Position numbers and translations under genes: made by a program
The notes under the pieces: generated by a model
What the model saw: the letters and a program-made list of their open reading frames with translations, nothing else
What the model was told of the DNA's origin: nothing
The model's database searches: none
Part shown: one piece after another, positions 45,409 to 58,224 of the stretch
How the letters are laid out: each line of letters begins with the position of its first letter
Position numbering within the stretch: the stretch's first letter is position 1
NCBI GenBank assembly: GCA_963580455.1
Contig: OY756969.1
Span: 18,138,760-18,202,759 of the forward strand
DNA length: 64,000 nt
Origin: Euonymus europaeus
Taxonomy: Eukaryota > Streptophyta > Magnoliopsida > Celastrales > Celastraceae
Reading direction: 5' to 3'

Positions 45409-46926
45409 TGAAACATCATCACGTAACCAATAAATAGCATTTGACGAGTCTGATTCCACCACAATACTGCCAAGGTTTCTGACCACATATTGAACTGAGA
45501 TATCCAAAGTAGTCTTAATAGCTAAGATCTCTGCAGAGTTAGAATCGTTGCAAGACACAAGCCCATAGAAAATACATAAGAAATTTTCATTTGAATCCCT
45601 CAACACATCTCCTCCTCCAGATCTCACACCTTGCACGAAACCATTTGTGTTCTATTACACCAAACCTGCAAGCGTAGTCCAAGTACAAAAAGGCCTAACA
45701 CATTTTTTAATAGAAGTCCTAATTTTCAAACCATCACAGCAATCTAACAACTTTGGACCACTACAAGGAAGAAGATAATTCAAGGCTTTAAGCCAAGACT
45801 TATACCTAACAAATGAGGGAGAACAGATTGTCCCAATCTAAAACTTTGTCTTTAAACATTAAATTATTTCGTGCTGTCACACAGTCCATATTATATTCGA
45901 AATTAGCAAAGACCATATTTTCTTTCTCTTTACCAATTGCAAACCCAAACCATTGGTCAAACAAGCTAGAGATAAATCTAGGCATACACCCATTTAACTC
46001 CCCACCAAAGCAAAATTTTTTACCAAATCTTTCTCGGGACATCACACAAAAGTAAGAGAAGGTCAATAGATTTAGGCTTGTCATTACATAAAGGACATTT
46101 GGAATCAGGGAGAGAGAATTCCCAACCTGCAAAGCCTCTCTCTAGTGCTAACCTTATTCTGGAGCACCAACCAAGCAAAGAAATCAACTTTCGTGGGGGC
46201 CAAACCATTCCAAATTGATGTGGATTATAAAAAGGAAACTGTCATATCAAATATAGTGCCTCTATATAATATTGTCCCTATTTGATGGGTAAATAACTAC
46301 GCTACTAAGTAAATCCAACAAGTCATTCTCCATAACTTCTTCCCAGATAAAGAGATCTATGTGCCATGTAAGCAGCCAAATCCAATTCAAACTATTCCAA
46401 AATCTAAAACTTTCAATGTATTGATCATGAAAACAAAAAATAGAGTAAAGCTTAGGAAAACTCTCTATCAAGGGAGCCTCACCAAGCCACTTATCTTCCC
46501 AGAACATAACATGTTGACTATCCCCAACACTGATAGCTTTTCTACATTTTCACGAACTAGGTCTACAAGTAGTTGAATATTGTGCAAGAAAGTTGACATC
46601 TTTGGTTGAACCATGGTAGTAGTGATGACTGATAGAAGATTTTACTTCTCTTGCAGAATGAATTTCCACATGACTTTTGAATTCTCTTTGACTTTGTTGT
46701 ACCTCCACAACCATTTGAACAATAAAGCCTTGTTTTTATCAGCATGGGATTCGACATTTAACAATATGTGCGGGATTAATTGGATGGCCAAATCAAAAAT
46801 AAAAATAAAATTGAAACCCATGATAACCCGACTCCTTTTGTTTCTCGCAAACCTAGTTTCCCCTTTTTGCATGAACACCCAAGATCTACAAACCCACATT
46901 CGATACTGACTTAGTCCCTCCTTCAA
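45409..46926 (-). pseudogene. L1-type LINE 3' fragment: post-RT region, zf-RVT and RNase H
   Basis: Minus-strand pieces read in LINE order. NKALLFKWLWRY is near 46690-46725. FWEDKWLGEAPLIESFPKLY is near 46445-46505. The zinc-binding zf-RVT segment is at about 46020-46200 (CPLCNDKPKSIDLLLLLCDV). An RNase H-like segment is at 45409-45636 (NSAEILAIKTTLDIS, then VVESDSSNAIYWLRD). These lie in different frames with stops between them. The reverse transcriptase and the 5' half are absent, as is usual for 5'-truncated LINEs. The 3' end is cut by the LTR-like sequence at 45408. Confidence 0.75.
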
Positions 46927-47463
46927 TTCCGAGTTTTTCTGTAAATGACTAATCTATGTGTGGTTGAGATTAAGTCTTGAGGATCCAAGGGTTGAAGTTG
47001 AAAGGCGTAATTGAAACAATAGAGAATGTTCAAGCTAGGAATAAGTTGGAAAAGTTGATTCTATCTTTGCAAGATTACACTATCCAATCTTCAATCTTTA
47101 TCAAGTTCATCATTCATTAAGGTTTTACCTGATTATTTTGAGCTTTAAAAATAAGATTGTTGAGCTTCATTTCATCATCATCATCATCAAGCTTAGTGAT
47201 GCCAATTTTAAATCGACCCGCTTAAAGAAGATCAAACAAAGCAGTCCACTAATCAGCCTAAAATCTAGCTCTATGACATCCAGATAGCTTAGCCTAAGGC
47301 TCAATAAGGTCTCAGTTCAAATTATTATCGTTGCCTCAATGGTCCATTAATATGTTCAATCTCTATTCATTGTCATTCGATGTCAGTCTTGCTTTATAGC
47401 TGTATATATCTATAATATGCATCATCGTTCAGCTCAATGAAAATCATTTCATCAAAATTCTTT
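46927..47463 (+). repeat. Probable 5' LTR remnant of a degraded copia (left edge unknown)
   Basis: A TATA-rich segment TGTATATATCTATAATATG is at 47400-47418. It precedes a decayed primer-binding site at 47465-47477 (TGGTATTGAAGCC, against the usual TGGTATCAGAGCC). That places the LTR end near 47463. No clear LTR start was identified. Confidence 0.45.
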
Positions 47464-47511
47464 ATGGTATTGAAGCCAACGGACTCCACCGAGTCAAATC
47501 TTGTTTCTACC

Positions 47512-48188
47512 ATGGCTCTCCCTCCTTCATCTTCTTCTACTACTGCACTGACAATAGTTACTGTTTCGATTCTTGGATCTACATCCTCTGTATTTGCTGA
47601 AGTTGTCTTTGTCATCCCTCTTAAACTTACATCTACCAATTTTGCATCCTTGAGGCTTCAATTTTTTCCCTTCTGAGAGCCTATAATTTACTTGGTTATG
47701 GGATGGGTTTCTTTCCTGTCCCCCAAAACCTCTAGATCTTTCTGTAGATCCCACTACCACAGCTGTTTATCAATCTTCCTCTCATCAGAGATGTTGCTAC
47801 TAGCGCTACAACATGGACTAAGGCTCACAAGCTCTTTGCGAATAGTTCTCGATCTCGAGTCATACAACTCGAGTCACAACTCTCTCACTGTCAGAAGGAC
47901 GATAATACCATTACTAATTATATGAACAATGTGAAAACTATTGCTGATGAGCTCCCTTTTATTGGTCATCCTATGTCTGATGACGATCTCACCTTATATG
48001 TCCTAGATGGGCTTGGTGAAGATTATGTTGGCATTGTTGGTTCGGTTTGCACTAGGGAACATCCTTTTCGTTTCAAGGAACTTAAAGACATAGTTATTGC
48101 TCATGAAAGCTATCTTGCACGTCTTGCTCATAATGCTATTGTCACCAAGGCTACCACAAATTATTATCAACTTCAACCTAGAGGAAGG
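47512..48188 (+). pseudogene. Degraded copia, gag part (left of the Athila-like insertion)
   Basis: The ATG at 47512 (MALPPSSSS) starts a copia gag. It is recognisable by IPLKLTSTNFASLRLQF near 47610-47665 and, further on, SRSRVIQLESQLSH near 47848-47890. DDNTITNYMNNVKTIADELP is near 47898-47955, and KDIVIAHESYLARL follows near 48087. Frameshifts separate the pieces. The frame is cut at 48188 by the gypsy element and resumes after 59563. Confidence 0.75.
48184..48188 (+). repeat. Target site duplication GAAGG, left copy
   Basis: GAAGG precedes the left LTR and recurs at 59564-59568 after the right LTR. Confidence 0.9.
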
Positions 48189-49528
48189 TGTTGGGTTTAA
48201 AATACCCTACTAGCAAGTGCACTAGTCGAAGGGATGGCACAAGTAGTCAGTAGAGATCGTATCCACAGAGACAGAGTTATAATTGATCCAAATGTTTACT
48301 TGTGTATATTTATGAACAATGCAAGAAATTAAAGTTCCGCTCAAGTTGATTGGGTTCACAATTTAATAAGAATGCAAGCAAGAAAGGTAAAGTGTTTTTG
48401 GAATTTTTATATTGAAGAATGCAAATGCTAATGCAATTTATCACTAGGCAAGTTATACTAATGCAATGAATTCAAGTAGAAGAATGAAGCACCAAGACTT
48501 CGAAATCCACCAAGGGTCAATGATGTGCAAACACAACCAATTCACTCACACATTTATCAATTCGGGTATAACGAATCCGTACCTAAGTCGGTTTTAGCGC
48601 ACTTAAGCCAATTTCCCTCATGTCAATTACTATCCATCTTATTGGTCTAGGTTGGATGTTCCTATCAACATTCTAGCCATCTTATTGGTCTAGACATGCA
48701 TAAGAATTCATGAAAGCTCAATGGAAATAGGATTCATACAAACTTGTTCCAAACCTAATGGAAACAACAATTGCAATCTAAGGTCCCAAGAAGCATGATT
48801 AAATAGATATTTCACAATCTACAAAATCCATCAAACAAATCCATTCAAAACCCTAAGTGGTGATTAAGCACAAAGAGTAAGAAGAATCCACAATAATCAT
48901 AGAAACCAAAGATTTATACTCAAAAAGATTCACATATAAACAAATCAATTCATACAACCATCATTCAACCCAAGGTTTCATCCTAGCCTTGGTGATAAAG
49001 AGTTTAGCTACTCATAGAGAGAGAAAGAAATAAGCAAAGAGAGAGAAACATATTTGTAGAACCCAAAATTGGAAGAAACACAAGCCAAGATGAAGAATCC
49101 CTCCTTCAAGCCTTGAATCCTCCTTCTTTCCTCTGTTTTTCGCTCCCTGAAACGGCCGTTCGATAGGTTAGAAGTATCCAGTTTTTAGGGCTTTCGCGAA
49201 ATAGAAGTGCCCAGTTTTTAGTGCAAGGGCGCCTAGGCGTGTAGGAAATGCGCCTAGACGCCTATCTAGAAAATGCAGTTTTCTGAATTTTGCATTCACC
49301 CCTGTTCCATGCGTGGCCCGTACCGCCCAGGCGTGTATAAATCACGCCCAGAATAATCTGGAAGCTTATTCTTGCTCTCATCTTGCCCATATTTACCATC
49401 ATTTTGTTCCGCACCATCAATTGCCTATCAAAATCCAAGACAATAGATAAATGTACCGAAATGATAATACTAATGAGATAATATAGGGTTATTATCACCA
49501 AAAACAATAGGTATATTCATACCTATCA
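48189..49528 (-). repeat. 3' LTR of the Athila-like element
   Basis: On the minus strand it starts TGATAGGTATG and ends ACCCAACA. Near 49225-49345 it contains the GC-rich words GCGCCTAGGCG and GGCGTG(TATAAAT)CACGCC, which recur inside the element at 52210-52345. Confidence 0.93.
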
Positions 49529-50638
49529 AACACCCCACACTTAAACCGTACTCGTCCTCGAGTACAACTAATTTAAAGATACTCATGAAAAATAAAATCC
49601 TAACTCACTGACGCAGGAATCGCGGTTGCATTTAGCATATGTAACAAGCCGTTAAACCCCTAGGTGTCCCTAGTGGAGGAGTGTTGTCTCCTGAGGGCTT
49701 ACAAGAATGATACCCACAAACATTTCTATCAAATGAGTGCAAACACCCCACACTTACATCACACTATATACTCAACAAATAATTTCCGTCTACTCAATTG
49801 CTCCTTTAATGTGGTGTGATGTGCAAGAGAAAATGTTAACATGCGGCTTCCAAGAGTTTATATATATGTATTAAACATAGTCGCATTCCAAGAATCGCAA
49901 AAAACAACAAGTAGCAATATCAAGGCACATTTATTTATATATATGCTTATTATTATTATTATTATTTTTTAAACTAGGGCTGTGCAATGCTTACTCCATT
50001 AAGCTTTCTATTCAACCCATGTAGCGAATTCTCGACCAATGACTCCCAACCAGTTGGCTTAGGGCATTAGGTGATAAGACACCCCTCAGATCAATTATTC
50101 GAGTTGAAAAGGCTTCGAAGTTAAGCTAGCCTAGAATGTTCATCATGGTTGTCTCATCTTTTTACGCGAAACTCGAGTTGGTTAGACAAGAGCCCCGGTT
50201 ACTCAATAAGACGCAAGAGCGGAACATGTTTTCTTCTTCTTCTTTTTTTGTACACAACATAAATAACTAGTGCCAAACATATCACCAACATGCGTCCAAG
50301 CTCATCTTAGGCAGAAACCACAGTTAACACATATATCCGTCCAAGTCATACCCCACAACACTTTAGTGCAAGTGAATTCATTTATTATGCAATCTAGTAG
50401 ATTTCAAAAATTCACTCAAGCATATAGGGGGTAAAAACGGGATTAAACGGCTCTGATCAGAAATAAATATAATAAGTACCAGCAGTCAAATTCAGATCAG
50501 ATAATATCCAAAATGCGCAATACATACAAAATAAAGTCTCACCCCCCACTGTAAAATAAGCTTTGTCCTCAAAGCGTGAAACAGGTATATGAAGAAAATG
50601 GAGTACAAGCCAAGAAAAACATAACCTGGAGGTGGACT
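49529..50638 (-). other. Non-coding 3' region of the Athila-like element
   Basis: About 1.1 kb between the third ORF and the 3' LTR, with no ORF of interest. Includes a TTA-repeat run near 49950 and a CTT-rich run near 50232. Confidence 0.6.
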
Positions 50639-51889
50639 CTAGGAGGAAGGACCGCCAGAGGGTCCTCGACGAGCAAATGTGATATAGCGGTCGCGTCGTA
50701 GCTCCGCCAATATGTCGAGCATGGCCTGAGTCTGCTCCGTCTGTGCCTGGAACTGCTGCTGGACATACTCGGTATGGGCCTGGAACTGCTGCTGGAGGGA
50801 GCGCTGACCATCCTCAATCTGTGTAAGCTGAGCTCGTAGCTCGTCCATCTGCATAGTAGGTGTAGCAGCATCAGCAGCCGGCTCCTCATTGGCCTCAACA
50901 GCAACACCCGAGTCATTGCGCGCCGCCCTAGCACGTCTATGTTGAATATCTGTCATGCGAGATATACTGATGTGCCAATGGCGCATGTCGACTTCTTCCA
51001 TCAGAAGGGTCGCGGGGCGCATATTGAGAGGGATCGCTCCAAGATGAGCTACTAATCGCGTGATAATACGAGGCAAAAAAAGTTTCTTCACACCAACACT
51101 GTCATCCTCAATACGCCTCCTAATCTCCAGAAAAGACCAAACATAATAGTAGCCCAGATCAATCCATATGCCAGCCCATATACAGTATAAGATCTCTAAA
51201 ATCTCTTGCCGCCGCTCACTATGATGCCCTGCTGGCCATAAGTTCTGGTGCACGATCCGATCGACCAGCCACATAGATTCTGGCAGGTTAGATTTCCTCA
51301 AGAAAATCCCACGTGTGCCACCCAACTGCTCCACCATCCGAGAGTGCTGCTGCAACTCGGTACTAGATAAAGGTGGTAAGAATCCACTGTCAGCAGGCCG
51401 AAAAAGGGGGTATCCAATGCAAGCACACACATCTGCAGCGGAGAAAGTAACTACTCCAGAGGGCAATGTAATAGTATAGTGACCGGTGTCGGTAGCCTGG
51501 ACGGTGCGATAGAAAGTACGCACTAACTATGGATACACCGGTATGTCATGAGCCACATCATCCGGAACAGCAAGGAAAGGGCATAATTGACGGAGTCGAC
51601 CTAAAGGCTCACTCGTGGCCCCCACAGTGGTGTAAAGTGTACCAGATATATAAACCTCTGGCACAATAGGAGCTACCTCAAAAAGCCTAGCAGTGGCAGC
51701 AGATGATGATCCATCAGCTGGTGCAGTGCGAGCAGATTGCCTTGGGCGCTTGAGGGCAAGACCCTTAGTTTTGGGCGGTCCACGCCTAGGCGCGGATGGA
51801 CCGGTGCCTAGGCGCGGTCCATCTTCCTCACCCGTGGCTGCCATGGCAGTCACATTCCTCCCTTTTTCCAACCATGTTTCTTCTAACAT
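50639..51889 (-). pseudogene. Third ORF of the Athila-like element (ATHILA ORF-1 / env-position protein), one in-frame stop
   Basis: The frame runs from 51889 (or the internal ATG giving MAATGEEDG at 51844) to 50639, broken only by a TAG at 51529-51527 with the same frame continuing after it. The N-terminus is rich in Ala, Arg and Pro. The middle has aromatic, helical stretches (CIWAGIWIDLGYYYVWSFLE near 51140-51200). The C-terminus is a Gln-rich coiled-coil-like segment (RSLQQQFQAHTEYVQQQFQA). Athila elements carry an extra ORF of unknown function at this place, often called env-like. I see no signal peptide and no clear membrane anchor, so an envelope role is not supported here. Confidence 0.65.
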
Positions 51890-52725
51890 TGCACACCCAC
51901 AGAAATTCCATCAATGATTTATCAACAAATCAAAAGTAGACAACCTATGGCAAGCCCTAAATCACTAACACCCAAGAAAATTTCCTTTTGTTTCACCCCC
52001 AATCCCATTTACTTCTTTCTCTCTCTTTGTTCAAACTCAAAGTAGATCCAACAACCCAATAAATCGCAAAACAAAGAAGAGAAATGAAAAGTTACTAACC
52101 TTGAGCGCTTAGATCTCCGCTTAGGCGGTGGAGTTGAGGTGGCCGGCTAAAGGGGAGAGGTGGGTGTGTGTGTGTGTGTGACAAAGAGAGATGAGGGTTT
52201 TAAGAGTGCCCGAACCGCCTATGCATGTAGAAAATGCGCCTAGGCGCTGCTCTAGAAAGAGCAATTTTCTCTAATTTTTCGATTCACCCCTGTTCCGTGC
52301 GTGGCCCGTACCGCCTAGGCGTGTATAAAACACGCCTGGGACAGCGTGCTCCTCTATATCGGGCATCCAACTCCACTACCTCCACATAACACCCAGAAAA
52401 TTCAGCACACATTAAATTCTTCACCAAAAACAAATTCCAGCAAGCTCAGAACACATAACACCTTCTAAAGAGATGGAACAATAAAGCACCTAAGGATACA
52501 GAAAGGATATCACATCTCGGGTTGCCTCCCAAGCAGTGCTAAGTTTAGGGTCTTCAGCCAGACGTAGCTGCACCTACAAAATAAAAGAGGTTGCATCAAA
52601 ACTTAACAATTCTGAAAACACTACCACCCCTCACTTTAAGAACATGCATAGTCCTCAATGCATCATAACTAGGGATGGGCATAAAGTTAAACACCAAGAA
52701 CAAGGACACGAGACAACCTGGAAAA
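51890..52725 (-). other. Spacer between pol and third ORF of the Athila-like element
   Basis: Non-coding. Holds a GT microsatellite (52161-52179) and, at 52210-52345, a diverged direct copy of an LTR segment. Confidence 0.6.
52210..52345 (-). repeat. Internal copy of an LTR segment in the Athila-like element
   Basis: GATTCACCCCTGTTCCGTGC, then GTGGCCCGTACCGCC and AGGCGTGTATAAAACACGCC, are here in the same order and orientation as in the LTR near 49290-49345 (CATTCACCCCTGTTCCATGC, GTGGCCCGTACCGCC, AGGCGTGTATAAATCACGCC). The flanking AAATGCGCCTAG.CGC also matches. Rough identity is 75-80%. Confidence 0.75.
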
Positions 52726-55700
52726 TCATTGTGATGGAGAGTCTTCAAGGCGAAGCTTATTTTTCTCCATATCAAAGGTAGTCTCAAAATATGGTTTGAG
52801 ACGGTGACCATTAACCTGTTGCTCAAAACCAGTGCGGGGATCTTTGATACATACAGAGCCATGGGGATGAACGTTGAGGACCTCATAAGGCCCACTCCAT
52901 CTCGAACGAAGCTTTCCTGGAAACAATCGAAGACGAGCATTAAAGAGCAATACCCTCTGGCCAGGTTCGAAGACTTTCCTAGATATATGCCGATCATGGA
53001 ATATCTTGGTTTTTTTCTTTGTAAATTCTGGCATTCTCATAGGATTCATTCCGGAGTTCATCGAGCTCATTAAGTTGGAGCTTCCGCAATTCACTGGCTT
53101 TATGAAGGTCAAAAGTAAGAGCCTTAATGGCCCAATATGCTCTATGTTGCAATTCGACTGGAAGATGACACGGTTTGCCATAGACCAACCGATAAGGAGA
53201 AATGCCGATGGGAGTCTTGAAGGCTGTCCGATAGGCCCAGAGCGCATCATTGAGTTTAATGCTCCAATCTTTCCTATTTGAAGAGACAGTCTTTTCAAGA
53301 ATATGTTTGAGCTCTCGATTCGAAATCTCTACTTGGCCACTCATTTGAGGGTGGTAAGGGGTAGCAACCTTATGAGTGACCCCACACTTTTGCATTAGCT
53401 TCTCGAAAGGCTTATTGCAAAAATGGGATCCACCATCACTGATAATAGCCCTCGGTGTGCCAAACCTTGCAAAGATCATATCCTTCAGAAAATTCAGAAC
53501 TATTTTATGATCATTGGTTCGACATGGGATTGCTTCCACCCATTTACTCACATAGTCAACTGCCACTAGAATATAGAGGTGGCCAGAAGAAGGAGGGAAA
53601 GGCCCCATGAAATCAATACCCCAAACATCAAACAATTCCACCACCAATATATTTTGCAGAGGCATCTGATCTCTAAAAGAAATATTACCTGTGCGTTGGC
53701 ATCGATCACAAGTGGTGCAATAAGCATGGGCATCTTTAAATAGGGTTGGCCAAAAAAAGCCACACTGAAGAACCTTTGCTGCTGTCTTCTTTCCTCCAAA
53801 ATGACCTCCACATACATGAGCATGACAAAAATGCAAAATACTCTCCATTTCAGGTTCCGCCACACATCGTCGAATAATTTGATCAGGGCAAGACTTGAAA
53901 AGATATGGTTCATCCCAAAAATAATATTTGAGGGTGGAGAAGAACTTATCTTTAGCTTGTTTGGTCATGCCAGAAGGTAGTAGACGTGTCGCCAGATAAT
54001 TTACAATATCGGCATACCATGGAGTGTCTTCAACAACAAAAAGCTGCTCATCGGGAAAATTCTCATTAAAGTCCATGTCTTTTGATTCACCCTCTTTGAC
54101 GGCTAACCGCAAAAGATGATCAGCCACCACATTCTCACAACCCTTTTTATCCCGAATCTCCAAATCAAATTCCTGCAAGAGTAGTACCCATCAGATCAAT
54201 CTGGGTTTAGAGTCTTTCTTGGTCATTAAATACCGCAAGGCCGCATGATCAGAATATACAATCACCTTGGAACAAGTAAGATAAGAGCGAAATTTATCCA
54301 AGGCAAACACGATGGCCAATAATTCTTTCTCAGTGGTGGAATAATTTACTTGAGCATCATTGAGAGTCTGGCTGGCATAGTAAATGACATGGGACTTTTT
54401 GTCCACTCGTTGCCCAAGCACTGCCCCAATAGCATAATCTGACGCATCGCACATGATTTCAAAGGGCAACGAAAAATTCGGAGGCATCATAATGGGAGTA
54501 GAAGTGAGCTTTTCCTTCAAGGCATCAAAGGCCTTTAAACACTCAGCATTAAATTCAAAATTAGCATCTTTCGACAACAAAGTACATAAGGGTCTGGAAA
54601 TTTTTGAAAAATCCATAATAAACCGCCTATAGAACCCAGCATGGCCTAGGAAAGAACGAATACCTTTCACATTAGTAGGCGGTGGCAACTTGGAAATGAG
54701 ATCAATTTTTGCTCTATCCACCTCAATGCCATCTTTAGAAATGATATGGCCCAAGACATTACCCTTCTGAACCATAAAGTGACACTTCTCCCAATTCAGT
54801 ATAAGATTTGTTTCTTTACAGCGCTTTAGAACTAGAGTCAGATTGTGGAGGCAGTGATCAAAATCAGACCCAAAGACAGAAAAGTCATCCATGAACACTT
54901 CAATAAATCTTTCCACCATATCTGAAAAAATGCTCATCATACATCTTTGGAAAGTAGCTGGAGCATTGCATAACCCAAACGGCATCCGTCGATAAGCAAA
55001 GGTCCCAAATGGACATTTGAATGTCGTCTTCTCCTAATCCTCTGGGGCAATCTCAATTTGATTGTACCCTGAATATCCATCTAAAAAACAATAATAGCTA
55101 TGTCCTGCAAGTCGCTCCAACATCTGATCAATAAATGGAAGAGGAAAGTGATCTTTCCGTGTAGATGTATTCAACTTACGGTAGTCAATGCAGACTCGCC
55201 AACCCGTGACCTTCCTAGTAGGAATAAGCTCATTGTTGTCATTTTTCACAACTGTGATTCCTGACTTCTTCGGAACTACCTGAACACGGCTCACCCACTT
55301 AGAATCCGAAATAGGGTAGATAATTCCCACATCTAGCAATTTCAGAATTTCAGCCCGAACCACCTCTTTCATATTCGGATTCAAACGCCTCTGACCTTCT
55401 CTACTAGGCTTTGCTCTATCATCTAATAAGATTCGATGCATGCACATAAATGGACTGATTCCCTTGATATCGGCTATTGTCCAGCCAATTGCAGTTTTAT
55501 GCTCTCTAAGAACACGCAATAATTTTTCCTCTTCCACAGGAGTCAATTCAGAAGCAATAATAATAGGAAGAGTATTAGCATTACCCAAGTAAGCATACTG
55601 AAGATGCGGAGGAAGTGGCTTCAACTCTAGCTCTGGTGGGCTCTCTATTGATGGTACTAACTTCTTCGTGCTCGGAGAGTCCCTCAGATTCTCAAAAGGG

Positions 55701-58090
55701 GGCCGCCACTGATGTTGATGTCGAGGTAAAGCTTCAAACATATGAAAGACTTCCATAGTGTCATCATTCAACATTCTCTCAGACTCACCCACAAGAAAAG
55801 CCTCAAGCGCAGTGGTTCTATCATTTCGATATGTTTCCATGTCAGCTCTTCTTTCCACCACATCTAACCAACAGCACGTCTTCGCATTATCAGCCCGCCT
55901 CATGGCTTCGGTGAGTTTAAATTCAATAGTTTTGTCAAAAATTGTCATAGAAAGGACACCCAACTTGACATCAATAATGGTGTTAGTAGTGGCCATAAAA
56001 CCCCGACCTAGAATAAGAGGCAAATCTCTCCCAGGGGTTGGCTCACCTTCCATGTCAAGTATTAAGAAATCCACAGGAATAACAAATTCACCCACCTTCA
56101 CCAAAACATCTTCAACAAAACCACAAGGATGCACAAGAGAACGGTCAGCTAGTTGCAAAGTAACCTTAGTTGGTTTCAGTTCTCCTATCTTCAGAGTAGA
56201 ATAGACAGAATATGGCATGATATTAACACTAGCTCCAAGGTCCATCAAAGCCTTTTCAATTTGTTTCTCCCCAATGATGCATGGAATAGTAAAACTCCCC
56301 GGATCCTTCAATTTAGGAGGGAGCTTCTTATGCAATATAGCACTAGTTTCCTCAGAAAGAAAAACTTCTTCATGTTCACCAATCTTCCTTTTGTTAGTGC
56401 ACATCTCCTTTAAAAACTTGGCATAAGCTGGGATAGACTTGATCGCCTCAATAAGTGGGATATTAATCTCAACTTTCTTCAAAACTTCAAAAATATCCCG
56501 GTTGTACTTGTTCTTCTTCTTAGGCGCAAGTCGAGATGGGAACAACACCGGTGGAACATAATCGTCCACTGACTGCTTATCTTTTTCAACTAGGGGTTTT
56601 GTAGATGCACGGGGCTCCTCCACTGTCGATTCATTATTCCCATCATCCTCTTGCTTCTGAAACTCAATCTTGTTGTCAACCTTTTTCCCACTTCTTAAAA
56701 CAGTAACAGCCTTAGCATCTTCATGTTTTGTGGGATTAACTTCAGGCTGGCTTGGGAGCTTCCCCAACTGCCGCTCACTCAAAGCAGTAGCAAGTTGACC
56801 AACTTGCATTTCCAACTTGGAGATAGACTGAGTGTTACTAGCCACCGTCTGTTGCAACTGATTCATAGAATTACTCATCTCAGCTTGTGAATTCTGCATC
56901 TTCACTTGTGACTGAGCTAGTTGAGTGATCAGATCATCCATAGTAGACCTCTTCGAGTCAGGAGGTGGTGCTTGAGGTTGGCCTTGCCAGGGTTTTGGAC
57001 CTTGGCTGTGGTTGTTAGAAGAGCCATAAGACAGATTCGGATGGTTCTTCCAACCCGGATTGTAGGTATGAGAGAAATGATCATTCTGCTGCCGATGATA
57101 ATTCTGAACAGCATTCACTTCAGCTTCAGGAAAGGTGCCACTTCTAGGACACATATGGGTCGGATGGTCTGTGCCCCCACAAATACCACATGGCTCTGCA
57201 GCTTTGCTCAATAGACTCATTACAACATCCAGTTTCCGAGCCATTGAAGCAATTTCTGTGTTGGGAGTACCAGCTTCATATGCCGTTGCTCTAGACCCAC
57301 ATGTATCTCTACTATCCCACTGTGAAGAGTTAGCAACTACATTCTCAATAATCATTGAGGCCTCAGCTGGTTCTTTAGCCATAATGTTCCCACCAGCAGC
57401 TGCATCTAGCCTATGCCGACAGTCATCTGACAAGTTCTGATAGAAATATAATATAGTCTGCCATGGCAAGAATTGAAATATCTGATCTCGTAATCTCTGC
57501 GTCTTAGATTGAGTATAGAATTTCTGAATAAACTTGGCAGACAGCTGCTCCCAAGAAGTGATAGAATTAGCAGGCAAGGTCTTGAACCAGTTCTTCGCAT
57601 CTCCTTTTAAAGAGAAAGGAAAAAGTTTTAGGCGAATAAATTCTGCTGATATCCCTTGAATCTGTTGTGTGCCACAAATCTCCAAGAAATTATCGATATG
57701 ATCGCTAGCATCCTGATTTTCTTCTCCTAAAAAGGAAGGGAGCAAGTTAATCATATAACCTTCAATCTCATATGACAAATTAGGTGCAATAGTTGAAAAA
57801 ACAATGCACGATTGACGAGTAGTAAATTGAGGCATAGAGAAATCCTGTATAGTGCGTGGAGCATTGGGGTTGTTGCCATTGTCATTAACTCCTTCTAGAT
57901 TTTCTGCCATTTTTACGCGTTCCGGTTTGTCTCCACAAGAGCTCTCACTAGATGAGCTAGATGTAGGAGAACTAGAGCGGGTGGGAGAATGCTCCCCAAG
58001 AATTTGCTTGTCTCTCTTGTTGCGGCGTAGACGTCCCAAGTCTAAATCAATTGGAAGAGTTTCCGTATCTTGCGAACGCCGTCCTTGCAT
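52726..58090 (-). pseudogene. Athila-like gag-pol, two in-frame stops and one frameshift
   Basis: One minus-strand frame runs from the ATG at 58090 (MQGRRSQDTETL) to 52994. The gag core has NLLPSFLGEENQDASDHIDN, LKGDAKNWFKTLP and the zinc knuckle CGICGGTDHPTHMC near 57190-57146. Protease is ALMDLGASVNIMPYSVY near 56255-56205. Reverse transcriptase starts near 55300 with GWRVCIDYRKLN. A TAG at 55036-55034 interrupts it, and it continues with [15 protein letters not shown] and the catalytic [10 protein letters not shown] near 54893-54864. RNase H ends with [11 protein letters not shown] and a TGA at 54193-54191. Integrase follows: [11 protein letters not shown], then the catalytic [24 protein letters not shown] and [13 protein letters not shown] run of seven T (53010-53016) marks a frameshift, after which the frame ending at 52726 carries the integrase C-terminus (FEPGQRVLLFNARLRLFPGK). 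Confidence 0.9.
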
Positions 58091-58198
58091 GAACTACAAA
58101 GAGTAAGAGAATAATGTGAGACAAACAATTATCGAGTATGACCACGCTATGTAAGCAAGTATCTATGCAAACAAAACAATGGATCAAGTATAAGCTAC

Positions 58199-58216
58199 CG
58201 TCCCCGGCAACGGCGC
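58199..58216 (-). other. Primer-binding site of the Athila-like element (tRNA-Asp type)
   Basis: TGGCGCCGTTGCCGGGGA on the minus strand, a few bases inside the 5' LTR. Confidence 0.85.
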
Positions 58217-58224
58217 CATAAACT

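Noticed and set aside
50639..51889. Third ORF of the Athila-like element as a true envelope gene
   Set aside because: No signal peptide, cleavage site or clear membrane anchor; only its position is env-like.
55758..56204. 148-codon plus-strand ORF within Athila-like gag-pol
   Set aside because: Antisense shadow of the protease/RT region.
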